Source: Hyphomicrobium denitrificans 1NES1 (GTDB lineage Bacteria > Pseudomonadota > Alphaproteobacteria > Rhizobiales > Hyphomicrobiaceae). From it: a DNA stretch of 64,000 bases. The stretch's first letter is position 1. Each line of letters opens with the position of its first letter. The stretch spans positions 3,162,001 to 3,226,000 of the forward strand of contig NC_021172.1 of the NCBI RefSeq assembly GCF_000230975.2, given 5' to 3'. The notes under the pieces are model-generated. The model ran no database searches. It was not told the origin of the DNA and saw only the letters and a program-made list of their open reading frames with translations. A program made the translations under genes and the position numbers. This document shows positions 53,873-63,216 of the stretch, piece after piece.

Positions 53873-55233
53873 CGGACGGCCCACCGACTGATCGCTCGCC
53901 GCAAAGCCCTTTGGAGTTCGGCCGGGCTGTCGACAAGCTGCGCAAAATCAACGAAGCCCTGATGAAGCGCGTCGAGCGGTCGATGGACCAGCAGGCGAAT
54001 GCATTTTCGCTCTTCCAGACTGCGATCAATCAGGAAACGCAGATCCGGATCAGAACAGAAGAGCTGAACAATGCTCTGACGAAGCTCGCGCAAGCCAACG
54101 TAGAACTCAGCGAAGCGCGTGATGCCGCGGAGCGCTCCAACGTATTCAAGACGCGCTTTTTCACCGCCGTCGGCCATGATCTTCTGCAGCCTTTGCATGC
54201 CGCGCGCCTGACGCTTTCCGAGCTGATGGATGCGCAGACGGAACCCGACCACAAGCAGCTCACATATAATATTTCAAGCGCGCTCGTGACGATCGAGGAG
54301 CTGCTGACAAGCATCCTCGACATTTCGAAGCTCGAGGCGGGCGTTTTCGTGCCGAACATCCAGACCGTCGCGCTCGGCGCCATTTTCGAGCAGCTCGCGT
54401 GCAATATCGAGCCCGTGACGCGGCGCAAGCGGCTCGATTTTCGTTGGCGGCCGACTAATCTCGGCGTTCGCTCCGACCCCTTGATGCTGCGTCGCATCGT
54501 GCAGAACCTGCTTGCCAACGCCGCTCATTATACGGAAGCCGGCGGCGTGCTGCTGGCGGCGCGGCGGCGCGGACCACTGGTCGCGATCGAAGTCTGGGAC
54601 ACCGGCCCAGGGGTCGCGCCGCAGGAGCGTGAGCGTATCTTCGAGGAGTTCCATCGCGGAGAGGCTTCGGAACGGTCGGGCGGCGCCGGTTTCGGCCTCG
54701 GACTTGCGATCGTACGGCGCATGTCGGAGTCGCTCGGACATGATCTGAAGCTCCAATCGCGCGTCGGCGTCGGCTCGCGCTTCTCGATTACGGCGCCCTA
54801 CGCCGCGCCGCTGTCAAAAGCAGAGCCGAAAGCCGACGCCCTGCCCGCAAATAACAGCTATCTCGTCGCACGACCGCTGATCGTCATCGATAACGATCTC
54901 AGCGTACTTGGCGCCATGCAGACGTTGTTGTCGCGATGGGGCGCCGATGTTCGGCTGGCGCGCGACCTCGACGACGTGAACGAAATCCTTTCCGATTCGG
55001 CGTTTTCGCCCGCCATTATTCTTGCGGATTACCATCTCGACGGCAGCGTGCTCGGCATTGAGGCGGTTGCGCGCATCCGTCAATGTTCCGGAAGCAAGGT
55101 GCCAGCGATCCTGATCACTGCTGACCGCAATCCGGCGACCGCCGAGGCCGCACAGCAATTCGATTGCGCGCTGTTGCATAAGCCGGTGCGACCGGCCGAG
55201 CTACGTGCCCTTATGCAGCATCTTCTGGCGTGA
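53869..55233 (+). CDS. Hybrid histidine kinase with receiver domain, NahK-like
   Basis: A 454-residue soluble kinase. A coiled-coil N-terminus (about 25-95) has no membrane helix. The H box has the phospho-histidine at H103 (FFTAVGHDLLQPLHAARL). The N box (QNLLANAAHYTEAGG), G1 (VWDTGPGV) and G2 (GGAGFGLGLAIVRRM) follow, and then a C-terminal receiver with D387 (ILADYHLDG) and K in LLHKPV. It overlaps the FIST gene and lacks its own sensor domain, so FIST input is likely. Similar orphan kinases in Pseudomonas (NahK/ErcS-prime type) take part in nitric-oxide or ethanol-oxidation signalling. Confidence 0.9.
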   Translation: MTDGPPTDRSPQSPLEFGRAVDKLRKINEALMKRVERSMDQQANAFSLFQTAINQETQIRIRTEELNNALTKLAQANVELSEARDAAERSNVFKTRFFTAVGHDLLQPLHAARLTLSELMDAQTEPDHKQLTYNISSALVTIEELLTSILDISKLEAGVFVPNIQTVALGAIFEQLACNIEPVTRRKRLDFRWRPTNLGVRSDPLMLRRIVQNLLANAAHYTEAGGVLLAARRRGPLVAIEVWDTGPGVAPQERERIFEEFHRGEASERSGGAGFGLGLAIVRRMSESLGHDLKLQSRVGVGSRFSITAPYAAPLSKAEPKADALPANNSYLVARPLIVIDNDLSVLGAMQTLLSRWGADVRLARDLDDVNEILSDSAFSPAIILADYHLDGSVLGIEAVARIRQCSGSKVPAILITADRNPATAEAAQQFDCALLHKPVRPAELRALMQHLLA

Positions 55234-55236
55234 ACG

Positions 55237-55914
55237 TCAGGCTTTGTCGTCCGTCTCGCCGAGGACGGACTCGAAATCGATCTTCTGCGCCTCGATGACG
55301 GCCTGCGTCCGCGACGATACGTTGAGCTTGCGCAAGATCTCGGAGACGTGGGCCTTGACCGTCGTTTCCTCGATCTGAAGCTCATGCGCGATCTGCTTGT
55401 TCAGCAATCCTTGGCGCAACATGCGGAGCACGCTCAACTGCTTCGGCGTCAGCATCTTGAGGCGATGCACGAGATCGCCGCGCGCCTCGGAGTCGGTCGG
55501 AGCCTCCGGAGGCTTGTAGCCTTTCGGCAGCGTCAGCGAGCCGTCCATAACATCTTTCAGAGCAGATGCAATCTCAGATCGGTCTGCCGACTTCGAGATA
55601 AATCCGGCTGCGCCGTAGCGCATGACATCCTGAACGATGCGGGGATCTTCGAGGGCCGAGACGACCACGATGGGCAAACTCGGGTGCAGCTTTCTCAGTT
55701 CGAGCAAGCCTTCGAAACCGCGCGTTCCCGGCAGCGCGAGATCAAGTAAGACGACGTCGAACGGCATCTTGCTGTCGAGAACTTTCTTCGCCGCCTCGAT
55801 CGAAACCGCCTCGCGCGTTTCAGTGCCGGGAAACGCACTCACGATGGCTCGTTGCAGGGCCTCGACAAAGAGCGGGTGATCGTCAACAATCAAGATACGT
55901 GCCGGTACGGCCAA
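55237..55914 (-). CDS. NarL/LuxR-family response regulator
   Basis: A 225-residue regulator. The receiver domain has D58 (VVLLDLALPG) with the acidic pair DD at 11-12 and K in FISKSAD. A linker and a C-terminal LuxR helix-turn-helix follow (LTPKQLSVLRMLRQGLLNKQIAHELQIEETTVKAHVSEILRKLNVSSRTQAV). It converges with the hybrid kinase gene (three bases between stop codons), and is the natural phosphate acceptor of that kinase or its receiver. Target genes are unknown. Confidence 0.93.
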   Translation of the reverse strand: MAVPARILIVDDHPLFVEALQRAIVSAFPGTETREAVSIEAAKKVLDSKMPFDVVLLDLALPGTRGFEGLLELRKLHPSLPIVVVSALEDPRIVQDVMRYGAAGFISKSADRSEIASALKDVMDGSLTLPKGYKPPEAPTDSEARGDLVHRLKMLTPKQLSVLRMLRQGLLNKQIAHELQIEETTVKAHVSEILRKLNVSSRTQAVIEAQKIDFESVLGETDDKA

Positions 55915-56774
55915 ATTTCACCTCCTGGCGGCAGCGCGTGAACTTATGGATCGCTGAGCGTCACGCCAGCCGCGAACGCGGCTATTTATTCGAGGGTACT
56001 CATGCCTCGTGTGGCAAGTCCCCCAAATTCGACTTTGGTTCTAAATCGACTTGCTCTTATGCAGCAGGAATTGGGCACACGCAAAAGATTTTGAGACTGT
56101 GAATTAAATTTACCGGGGGCGCGCCGCGGGCGCCCGAATCACGCTTGGCGCCCAGCCATCCGAAGCGATTTTCAGTGCATGGCAGATCGCTAGATCGATC
56201 GTGGGAGCATCTTGCCGGGAGGCCCCATAGCATGGCCCTGTGCCGGAAACAGCGTCGCTCTGTCTCCAGGCGGTACGTTGATAGCCAAATTGTGAACCGC
56301 TAGCGTTTTATCCTCGTTGCGAGGGGCACGTTGGATTTCAGACGGCATTACGTTTGCGCCGATATCGTCCGCATCTTTGCGGCATGGATTGTTGCGTGTT
56401 TTCACTTGGCCTACTGGTCGTGGACACAGCCTCCATCGAAAAGCTCGGCGGCCAGTGTCCTTCTTGGCGCCACGCCCGCGATATTTGCCATCCAATACAT
56501 AGTTGGAAGACCACGTTCATCCGGACAAATGCGAATTATTTCATGGTGGCGAAATCGTATCGGCTACCGGACCTACATCAATCCTTATACGCTCATTCGA
56601 CCATGGACAGAGATAGGCCGATATTGCTCCATCGGACATGGTTGAGGTGATGAAATTTCGCAGGACTAGCGGATCGTATAACAAACTTCCTCCACACCAT
56701 AAGAAAACGCACATTGCATCAACATCAGTCGATGGAAGCTATTCATACTCGTCAGCATAAGCTTGAGTGCGGAG
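55915..56774. other. Gene-poor interval with decayed coding sequence
   Basis: The longest gap in the window, 860 bases. It contains the promoter side of the response-regulator gene at its left, a GC-rich inverted repeat at 56117-56135 (GGGCGC and GCGCCC), and a broken frame resembling acyltransferases, listed separately. The end towards 56774 has no coding frame. No tRNA, insertion-sequence end or attachment site was recognised. Confidence 0.45.
56331..56645 (+). pseudogene. Remnant of polysaccharide acyltransferase genes
   Basis: An open stretch of 104 codons starting with a TTG. Residues 8-32 (VCADIVRIFAAWIVACFHLAYWSW) look like the first membrane helix of an acyltransferase-3 (OafA/ExoZ) protein. 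Residues about 76-104 (YRTYINPYTLIRPWTEIGRYCSIGHG) look like the start of a hexapeptide-repeat acetyltransferase. The two parts do not belong together and both are cut short, which suggests deletion of two once separate genes. It lies next to a phage-like gene and a sugar epimerase. The similarity is by eye only, so the call is tentative. Confidence 0.35.
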
Positions 56775-57923
56775 CTATGGCTGACAAAGTACTTCGATCG
56801 TATAGGCTTCAAGCGTCAGCGTGTCCGCCGCATTGGCGAGAATCCCCGATATGTTGATGTAGCTATCGGCCGACGTATCGACGGTACCCATTGTCAGGCC
56901 AAGGCTTGTCGCGCCCCACCCGCCTGTACCTGCGGACAGCCCGCCAACCTGAGACGACACGGAATTTCGGTTGTGAAACTCTGTCTGAATTTTGCTAGTG
57001 GGCGTCGTGGTGCTGGAGGCCGACGTATAATTGTTCCCAGCTATGCCAGAAGTAGCAGCGTGCTTCACTTTCATTGACTTGCTGTTGGCGTTGGATGTTC
57101 CGGTCCATAGAGTCGTAACGCGCACCGCCCCATTGGGGCCGAGGATACCTCCCGGAAGTAGGACGCTCACTAACGCCGTCTCGGATGTGGTGCCTGTAAG
57201 GCTCCACCCCAAGGCTCTGTGGTCAAGTATTGAAAACTGCTTCAGCGCCAAATTGGGAAATGAGACGCGGCCGCTGCTCCGATCGATCTTGATCGCCTCG
57301 TACCACGTCGAACCGTCGGGGCTCACCTTGAAATGGAAATCATCGTCTCCCGCGAGCCCCATCTCGGCACGGCCGGAGTAGTTCGTCTGGTAGAGCACAG
57401 ACGCCGTATCGCCGCTCGTCTTTTTGTTGATTTTCTGCTGATGGCCCGCGCCTTCGTTGTCGAACAGGCTTGCGGGAGACTTTAACGAGAGACGGTTCGT
57501 CGTGTCGCCGGTCGCGTTGATGCCGACATGTGCGAGGCCGTCGAATGCGGTCGGCAAATCGGCGGAGCCGCCCTCACCGCCGTCGCTGGGAAGCGCCGAC
57601 CATGCTCCCGCTTCGTAGACGAGGAGCGCGCTTTCGCTCACGGCCCACGCGCACCAGCCCGTTCTCGGAGCGTAAAATGCCCAGGCGCCGTCCTGGTATG
57701 CCGCGACCTTGCCATCCTGGTCCGCCCAGGCGCCGCCGGCGCCTGACGCCACGATGTAACGGCTGCCGTTGTCGGGCGATGCCGGCGGCTCGGTCAGCGT
57801 CCGGCTCGCGACAGAGAGCTGCACGAGGCAGTCGAGAGCGCGAATGGCCTCGTTGTGCGTTACGTGCTTCTGGGCTTGAGCCGCCAGAATATAGGGCAGG
57901 GCAAGGTTCGGCGTATCGTTCAT
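56775..57923 (-). CDS. DUF2793-containing, phage-like protein
   Basis: A 382-residue protein. The N-terminal part (MNDTPNLALPYILAAQAQKHVTHNEAIRALDCLVQLSV...DNGSRYIVASGAGGAWADQDGKVAAYQDGAWAFYAPRTGW) matches the DUF2793 pattern found in alphaproteobacterial phage-related loci. The C-terminal 200 residues are beta-rich, Ser/Thr/Gly-rich and tail-fibre-like. The start at 57923 was used because the longer frame is Arg/Cys/Pro-rich and unlikely. No other phage genes are adjacent, so it may be an isolated remnant or a domesticated surface protein. Function unknown. Confidence 0.75.
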   Translation of the reverse strand: MNDTPNLALPYILAAQAQKHVTHNEAIRALDCLVQLSVASRTLTEPPASPDNGSRYIVASGAGGAWADQDGKVAAYQDGAWAFYAPRTGWCAWAVSESALLVYEAGAWSALPSDGGEGGSADLPTAFDGLAHVGINATGDTTNRLSLKSPASLFDNEGAGHQQKINKKTSGDTASVLYQTNYSGRAEMGLAGDDDFHFKVSPDGSTWYEAIKIDRSSGRVSFPNLALKQFSILDHRALGWSLTGTTSETALVSVLLPGGILGPNGAVRVTTLWTGTSNANSKSMKVKHAATSGIAGNNYTSASSTTTPTSKIQTEFHNRNSVSSQVGGLSAGTGGWGATSLGLTMGTVDTSADSYINISGILANAADTLTLEAYTIEVLCQP

Positions 57924-58094
57924 AAGCAGCACAAATCCAAATAACTCTCCTCGCGCATCAAGATACGGCCGTCCGGGAAGGCGGGGATAACTTTTTTCGG
58001 GAGGCGGCTTCCGCAGTTTGAGACGGCGGAGGCATGCGCGATTGCACCGCAGCCCGTGAAGACCTAAACCGCTGCAGGCGGGAGGATCGAACGC

Positions 58095-59099
58095 ATGAAA
58101 TTTCTGGTGACCGGAGCCGCAGGCTTCATCGGCTTTCATACAGCGATGCGTTTGCTTGAACGTGGCGACGTCGTCATCGGCGTCGATAACGTCAACAGCT
58201 ACTACGATCCGAAACTGAAAGAAGCGCGTCTCGCAAAGCTCGAAGGACGCAACGGCTTCTCATTTCATCGGCTGAACATTGCCGACTCCGAGGCGATGGC
58301 GGCGCTGTTTCGATCCGAGCGACCCGATAAAGTCATTCACCTCGCGGCGCAGGCGGGCGTGCGTTACGGCCAGGAGAATCCGAACGCCTATATCGAATCG
58401 AATATCGTCGGCACGCAGAGCATTCTCGAAGGCTGCCGGCACAACGGCGTGAAACATCTGGTGCTTGCGTCATCGAGTTCCGTTTACGGCGCGAATACGG
58501 CGATGCCGTTTAGCGTGCACGATAACGTCGACCATCCGTTGAGCCTCTATGCGGCGACAAAGAAGGCGAACGAGCTGGCCGCGCACACATATGCTTACCT
58601 CTATCAGATTCCGGTGACGGCGTTGCGCTTCTTCACGGTCTACGGGCCGTGGGGACGTCCCGACATGGCGCTCTTCAAGTTTACGCGCCAGATCCTTGCG
58701 GACGAACCGATCGAAGTCTTCAACAACGGACATCATGCGCGTGACTTCACCTATATCGACGATGTGGTCGAGGGCGTGTTGCGCACGGCAGACAAAGTTG
58801 CCGAACCAAATCCGGATTGGACCGGTGAGAAACCCGATCCCGCGACATCGATGGCGCCGTACCGGCTTTACAACATCGGCAACAACAGCCCCGTCGAGCT
58901 GATGGACTTCATCGCGGCCATCGAGCGCGCCATCGGCCGCGAAGCCAAAAAGATATTCCTTCCCATGCAGCCCGGCGACGTACCGAAGACGTTCGCCGAT
59001 GTCGACGACCTCGTGCGTGACGTCGGTTTCAAACCGGCGACGCCTCTCAGCGAAGGTATTTCGCGCTTCGTTGCGTGGTACCGGTCGTATTACGGTTGA
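58095..59099 (+). CDS. UDP-glucuronate 4-epimerase (NAD-dependent epimerase)
   Basis: A 334-residue short-chain dehydrogenase-type enzyme. It has the NAD motif [12 protein letters not shown] (7-18), the catalytic YxxxK as YAATKK, and a Ser of [23 protein letters not shown] is the signature typical of UDP-glucuronate epimerases, as in LpsL/Cap1J. It supplies UDP-galacturonate for surface polysaccharide or lipopolysaccharide. It is divergent from the DUF2793 gene with a 171-base gap. UDP-galactose epimerase is less likely on motif grounds. Confidence 0.88.
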   Translation: MKFLVTGAAGFIGFHTAMRLLERGDVVIGVDNVNSYYDPKLKEARLAKLEGRNGFSFHRLNIADSEAMAALFRSERPDKVIHLAAQAGVRYGQENPNAYIESNIVGTQSILEGCRHNGVKHLVLASSSSVYGANTAMPFSVHDNVDHPLSLYAATKKANELAAHTYAYLYQIPVTALRFFTVYGPWGRPDMALFKFTRQILADEPIEVFNNGHHARDFTYIDDVVEGVLRTADKVAEPNPDWTGEKPDPATSMAPYRLYNIGNNSPVELMDFIAAIERAIGREAKKIFLPMQPGDVPKTFADVDDLVRDVGFKPATPLSEGISRFVAWYRSYYG

Positions 59100-59113
59100 A
59101 TCAAGCGACGATT

Positions 59114-61579
59114 TTATTTGCCACGCGGCTTGGCGCGCGTCGTCGGCGCCGCGTTCGCCGGATCGTCAGGCCAAACGTGCTTTGGATATTGGCCGCGCAT
59201 ATCGGCTTTGACGGCGGCCCACGAACCGGCCCAGAAGCCCGGCAGATCACGCGTAATCTGGATCGGCCGATGCGCAGGCGACAGGAGATAGAGCGTCAAC
59301 GGCAAGCGGCCGCGCGCAATCGCCGGATGCTCTTTCAACCCGAACAGTTCCTGCACGCGAATATGCAGTGCCGGCGCGCCCGCGCCTTCATAGTCAAGCG
59401 CATGGCTGTTGCCGGTCGGAGCCTCGAAGTGCGTCGGCGCTTCAGCGTCGAGCCGTTGCCGCATCGGCCATGGCAGAAGAGAGGACAGAGCTTGTTCAAG
59501 CGTCGACCCGTCGATTTCCGAAACACGCGTCTTGCCAGACAGATAGGGAAGCAGCCACCGCTCGACGCATTCTGAAAGCGCAGCATCCGATAAATCCGGC
59601 CACGCGTCGTCGTTGGCGCGCAGAAATCCGACTCGGCTTCTGAGCTGGAGTTGCGCTTTCGACCACGGTAGATTTCCTACGCCGATGTCCGCAATGCCCT
59701 TGGCGAGAACGGGCGACGCGTCTTCGTCCGGACGAACAGGCCGAGACTCGCTTCTGAGTTCGACAGCGCCGAGGCGGCGAACGTTACGCGCTTTGACCGA
59801 GCGCGAATCCCGATCGAATGTCAGATCGGCTTTGCTCTCGATGCGATCCGCGGCGAAGGCAGAGACTTCCGCTTCGTCGGTCGCCGCTGCGAGCATAATC
59901 CGCGTTGCGGCCGCGCGTCCCTGCAATTCCGCGACGATGAGATACGGCGCGGCGGCAAGCGGATGCGCCGTATCAATCAGTCCAGCGCGGCCGTTAGCCA
60001 GCAGGAAGCTGCCGCGCTTGCCTCTGTTCTTTGCGATCCGCTCCGGGTAGGCGAGTGCCAGCAATTCGGCAGGCGGAAGCGATCCATCTTTCGTGTTCGT
60101 TGTGGCGGCACGCGCCCATTGGCGTGACAGCGCCCGCATATCTTCGACGCGTCGGGATCGATCGCGACGAAAATTTTCGAGACGCGTACTGATGTCGAGG
60201 TCGTTGCCGCCGATGCCACGCTCGACCAGAACAGCGGCGAGTTCGGCTGCATCTCGCGCCGCTCCCCGCTCTCCAGCTCTCAGGAGCATCCGTGCCAACC
60301 GGGGCGGCAGCGGCAGCGACCGAAGCCGGCGCCCTTCCGAGGTAATGTGCCCTTCGGCATCGAGGCCGCCGATGGCCTGCAGCCCGGATCGGGCGGCCGC
60401 GAGCGCGCCCTCGCTCGGCGGATCGAGCCAGCAAAGAGACCCTGGATCGTTCGTACCCCATTCCGCGCAATCAAGAAGCAGACTCGAAAGATCGGCGACG
60501 CGGATTTCCGGATCGGCAAACGGTACAAGACCTTGCGTCTCCGGCTCGTCCCAGAGGCGATAGCAAATTCCGGGTTCGGTTCGACCTGCACGCCCACGCC
60601 GCTGGTCTGCGGATGCTCGCGAGACGCGCACCGTTTCAAGCCGCGCCACGCCGACGTCGGGCTCGAAGCGCGGGACACGCGCCAAGCCACTGTCGATGAC
60701 GACGCGCACGCCTTCGATCGTAATCGACGTCTCGGCGATCGACGTCGCGAGGACGATCTTGCAGCGCCCGGCTTTCGCAGGCGATATGGCGCGATCCTGG
60801 GTCGCAGGATCGAGGGCGCCGTAGAGCGGAGCTATATCGATCGTGTTCGGCAGATTGAGCGCGCCCAGCCGTTCCGCAACGCGCACGATCTCGCCCTGGC
60901 CCGGCAAGAATACCAGGATCGAGCCCGAGTCGCGCTCGATGGCGCGTCGAACCGCGTCGACGACGTCATCGTCGATGCGTTGCGCGCGCCGCCCGAGATA
61001 GCGCGTCTCAATCGGAAACGTGCGGCCTTCGCTCGCGATCACCGGGGCATCGCCCAGAAGCTTCGCAACGCGCGATGCTTCGAGCGTTGCCGACATCACA
61101 AGTATTTTGAGATCCGAACGCAGAGCGGTCCGCGCGTCGAGCGCCAATGCCAAGCCGAGATCAGCGTCGAGCGATCGTTCGTGGAATTCGTCGAACAGAA
61201 CCGAGGCGACGCCTGAAAGCTCGGGATCATCGAGAATCATGCGGGTGAAGACGCCTTCCGTCACCACCTCGATAGCGACATGCGCGCTGGTCTTCGATGA
61301 AAGACGGGTTTTGAGGCCGACGTCGTCTCCGAGGCGGCTGCCCAGCGTACTCGCCAAGCGCTCGGCCGCGGCGCGCGCCGCAATCCGGCGCGGTTCGAGA
61401 ACGACGATCTTTCGCCCCTCGCGCCACGGCTCGTCGAGCAATGCGAGCGGCATGCGGGTCGTCTTGCCGGCGCCCGGCGCCGCGACCAGCACGGCAGTTC
61501 CGTGCGAGCGCAGTGCATTTTGCACGTCGCCAAGAACGGCATCGATCGGCAGCGGCGCGGAGAATGTAAGACCGGCCAT
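59114..61579 (-). CDS. hrpB: ATP-dependent RNA helicase HrpB
   Basis: An 821-residue DEAH-family helicase. It has Walker A VAAPGAGKTTRMPLAL (about 32-47), a box II variant LFDEFHERSLDADL (DEFH), motif III VMSATL, box V/VI region ATSIAETSITIEGVRVVIDSG and QRRGRAGRTEPGICYRLW, followed by the HrpB-specific C-terminal domain. It is 14 bases after rpe on the same strand, so it could be read through from the fbp-prkB-rpe transcript. The role of HrpB in most bacteria is unclear. Confidence 0.95.
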   Translation of the reverse strand: MAGLTFSAPLPIDAVLGDVQNALRSHGTAVLVAAPGAGKTTRMPLALLDEPWREGRKIVVLEPRRIAARAAAERLASTLGSRLGDDVGLKTRLSSKTSAHVAIEVVTEGVFTRMILDDPELSGVASVLFDEFHERSLDADLGLALALDARTALRSDLKILVMSATLEASRVAKLLGDAPVIASEGRTFPIETRYLGRRAQRIDDDVVDAVRRAIERDSGSILVFLPGQGEIVRVAERLGALNLPNTIDIAPLYGALDPATQDRAISPAKAGRCKIVLATSIAETSITIEGVRVVIDSGLARVPRFEPDVGVARLETVRVSRASADQRRGRAGRTEPGICYRLWDEPETQGLVPFADPEIRVADLSSLLLDCAEWGTNDPGSLCWLDPPSEGALAAARSGLQAIGGLDAEGHITSEGRRLRSLPLPPRLARMLLRAGERGAARDAAELAAVLVERGIGGNDLDISTRLENFRRDRSRRVEDMRALSRQWARAATTNTKDGSLPPAELLALAYPERIAKNRGKRGSFLLANGRAGLIDTAHPLAAAPYLIVAELQGRAAATRIMLAAATDEAEVSAFAADRIESKADLTFDRDSRSVKARNVRRLGAVELRSESRPVRPDEDASPVLAKGIADIGVGNLPWSKAQLQLRSRVGFLRANDDAWPDLSDAALSECVERWLLPYLSGKTRVSEIDGSTLEQALSSLLPWPMRQRLDAEAPTHFEAPTGNSHALDYEGAGAPALHIRVQELFGLKEHPAIARGRLPLTLYLLSPAHRPIQITRDLPGFWAGSWAAVKADMRGQYPKHVWPDDPANAAPTTRAKPRGK

Positions 61580-61593
61580 GACGGGAAAGAGAA

Positions 61594-62265
61594 TTAAACG
61601 GACTTCGCCGCGTTACGGATTGCCGCGATGTTGGCCGCGTAGCTTTGCTCTGATCCGCCTTTGAACACGGCCGAGCCTGCAACGAGCACGTTGGCGCCGG
61701 CCATGACCACCTCAGGCGCGGTTTCCGGCGTTACGCCACCGTCGACCTCTATGTCGATCGGGCGGGAACCGACAAGCGCTTTCACGCGCCGGATTTTTTC
61801 GATCGCAGACGGAATGAACGACTGCCCCCCGAAACCGGGATTGACCGACATCAGCAAAATGAGATCGATCCGGTCCAAGCAGTATTCGAGAACGCTTTCG
61901 GAGGTCGAAGGATTGAGCGACACGCCGGCTTTTTTTCCGAGCGCGCGGATCGCCTGCAGCGACCGATCGAGGTGCGGCCCCGCTTCCGCATGAACGGTGA
62001 TAATGTCTGCACCGGCTGCTGCGAAATCCGCAAGATAGGGATCGGCCGGCGCGATCATCAGGTGCGCGTCGAAGATTTTCTTCGAGGCGCCACGCACGGC
62101 CCTGATGACGGGCGCGCCGAACGTGATGTTCGGAACGAAGTGACCATCCATCACGTCGCAATGGATCCAGTCGGCGCCGGCGGCATCGATCGCGCGGATC
62201 TCGTCTGCGAGCTTGCCGAAATCGGCTGACAGAATGGATGGTGCGATCAAAACGGGGCGCGTCAC
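61594..62265 (-). CDS. rpe: Ribulose-phosphate 3-epimerase
   Basis: Interconverts ribulose 5-phosphate and xylulose 5-phosphate. The 223 residues form a TIM barrel with family motifs [53 protein letters not shown] and [13 protein letters not shown]. The catalytic Asp residues and metal-binding His (CDVMDGHF) are present. It lies 31 bases after prkB. Confidence 0.96.
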   Translation of the reverse strand: MTRPVLIAPSILSADFGKLADEIRAIDAAGADWIHCDVMDGHFVPNITFGAPVIRAVRGASKKIFDAHLMIAPADPYLADFAAAGADIITVHAEAGPHLDRSLQAIRALGKKAGVSLNPSTSESVLEYCLDRIDLILLMSVNPGFGGQSFIPSAIEKIRRVKALVGSRPIDIEVDGGVTPETAPEVVMAGANVLVAGSAVFKGGSEQSYAANIAAIRNAAKSV

Positions 62266-62296
62266 GGGTAACCTTCCAATCTTCGTTCGGGTCGCG

Positions 62297-63172
62297 TCAG
62301 AGGACGCGGCGGCGGCGCTCGACGAGCTGCAAGATAAGTGGCGTCAGAATGAGCTGCATCGCCAGATCGAGCTTGCTGCCCGGAATGACGATCGAGTTGG
62401 CACGCGACATAAAGCTGTCGTGCAGCATCGACAAGAGATAGGCGAAATCAATTCCGCGCGGATCCTTGAAACGAATGATGACCATCGACTCATCGGGCGT
62501 CGGAATCCAGCGGGCGATGAACGGGTTTGACGTATCGACCGTCGGGATACGCTGGAAGTTGATGTCCGTCTGCGTGAACTGCGGGCAGATGTACTGCACA
62601 TAATCGGGCATGCGGCGCAGGATCGCCTGTGTCACTTCCTCGGTCGTATAGCCGCGTTCCGCACGATCGCGCTGGATCTTCTGAATCCATTCGAGATTGA
62701 TGACCGGCACGACGCCGATCCTGAGGTCCGCGTGCCTCGCGACGTCAACGGTTTCCGTTTTGATCGCACCGTGCAGGCCTTCGTAGAGCAGGAGATCCGT
62801 ATCGGACTCGATATCGGTCCACGGCGTGAACGTCCCGATGGGAGCGCCTGTCGCGCGCTGCTCATCGATATCGTGAATGTAAAGGCGTGTCCTGCCCTTG
62901 CCAGTCTCACCATACGTGTAGAAAAGCTGCTCGAGTTCCTCCAGAAGATTGGCTTCGGCGCCGAAGTGGCTGAAGTTGTGGTTACCGCGCTTGGCTGCGG
63001 CTCTCATGGCCTTTTCCATGTCGCAGCGATCGTAGCGGTGGAATGCATCGCCTTGAACGAACGCGGCCCTGACCTGTTCGCGGCGGAAGATCTGCTCGAA
63101 TGTCTGGCGCACCGACGAGGTACCAGCGCCGGACGATCCGGTGACCGAGATAATGGGATGCTTGATGGACAT
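62297..63172 (-). CDS. prkB: Phosphoribulokinase
   Basis: Converts ribulose 5-phosphate to ribulose 1,5-bisphosphate using ATP; 291 residues, the short bacterial (class I) form. It has P-loop [44 protein letters not shown], and [10 protein letters not shown] carrying the Walker-type catalytic residues. It is placed between fbp and rpe, 44 bases after fbp. Without RuBisCO in view its product might feed the Calvin cycle elsewhere or act as a signal, as shown for Methylobacterium. Confidence 0.95.
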   Translation of the reverse strand: MSIKHPIISVTGSSGAGTSSVRQTFEQIFRREQVRAAFVQGDAFHRYDRCDMEKAMRAAAKRGNHNFSHFGAEANLLEELEQLFYTYGETGKGRTRLYIHDIDEQRATGAPIGTFTPWTDIESDTDLLLYEGLHGAIKTETVDVARHADLRIGVVPVINLEWIQKIQRDRAERGYTTEEVTQAILRRMPDYVQYICPQFTQTDINFQRIPTVDTSNPFIARWIPTPDESMVIIRFKDPRGIDFAYLLSMLHDSFMSRANSIVIPGSKLDLAMQLILTPLILQLVERRRRVL

Positions 63173-63216
63173 CGATGGGGCTCAAACCGTCATTGCACGC
63201 AAATGGATCGTGGCGG

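Noticed and set aside
56117..56135. GC-rich inverted repeat as intrinsic terminator
   Set aside because: No T-run follows on either strand, and it lies about 200 bases from the nearest gene.
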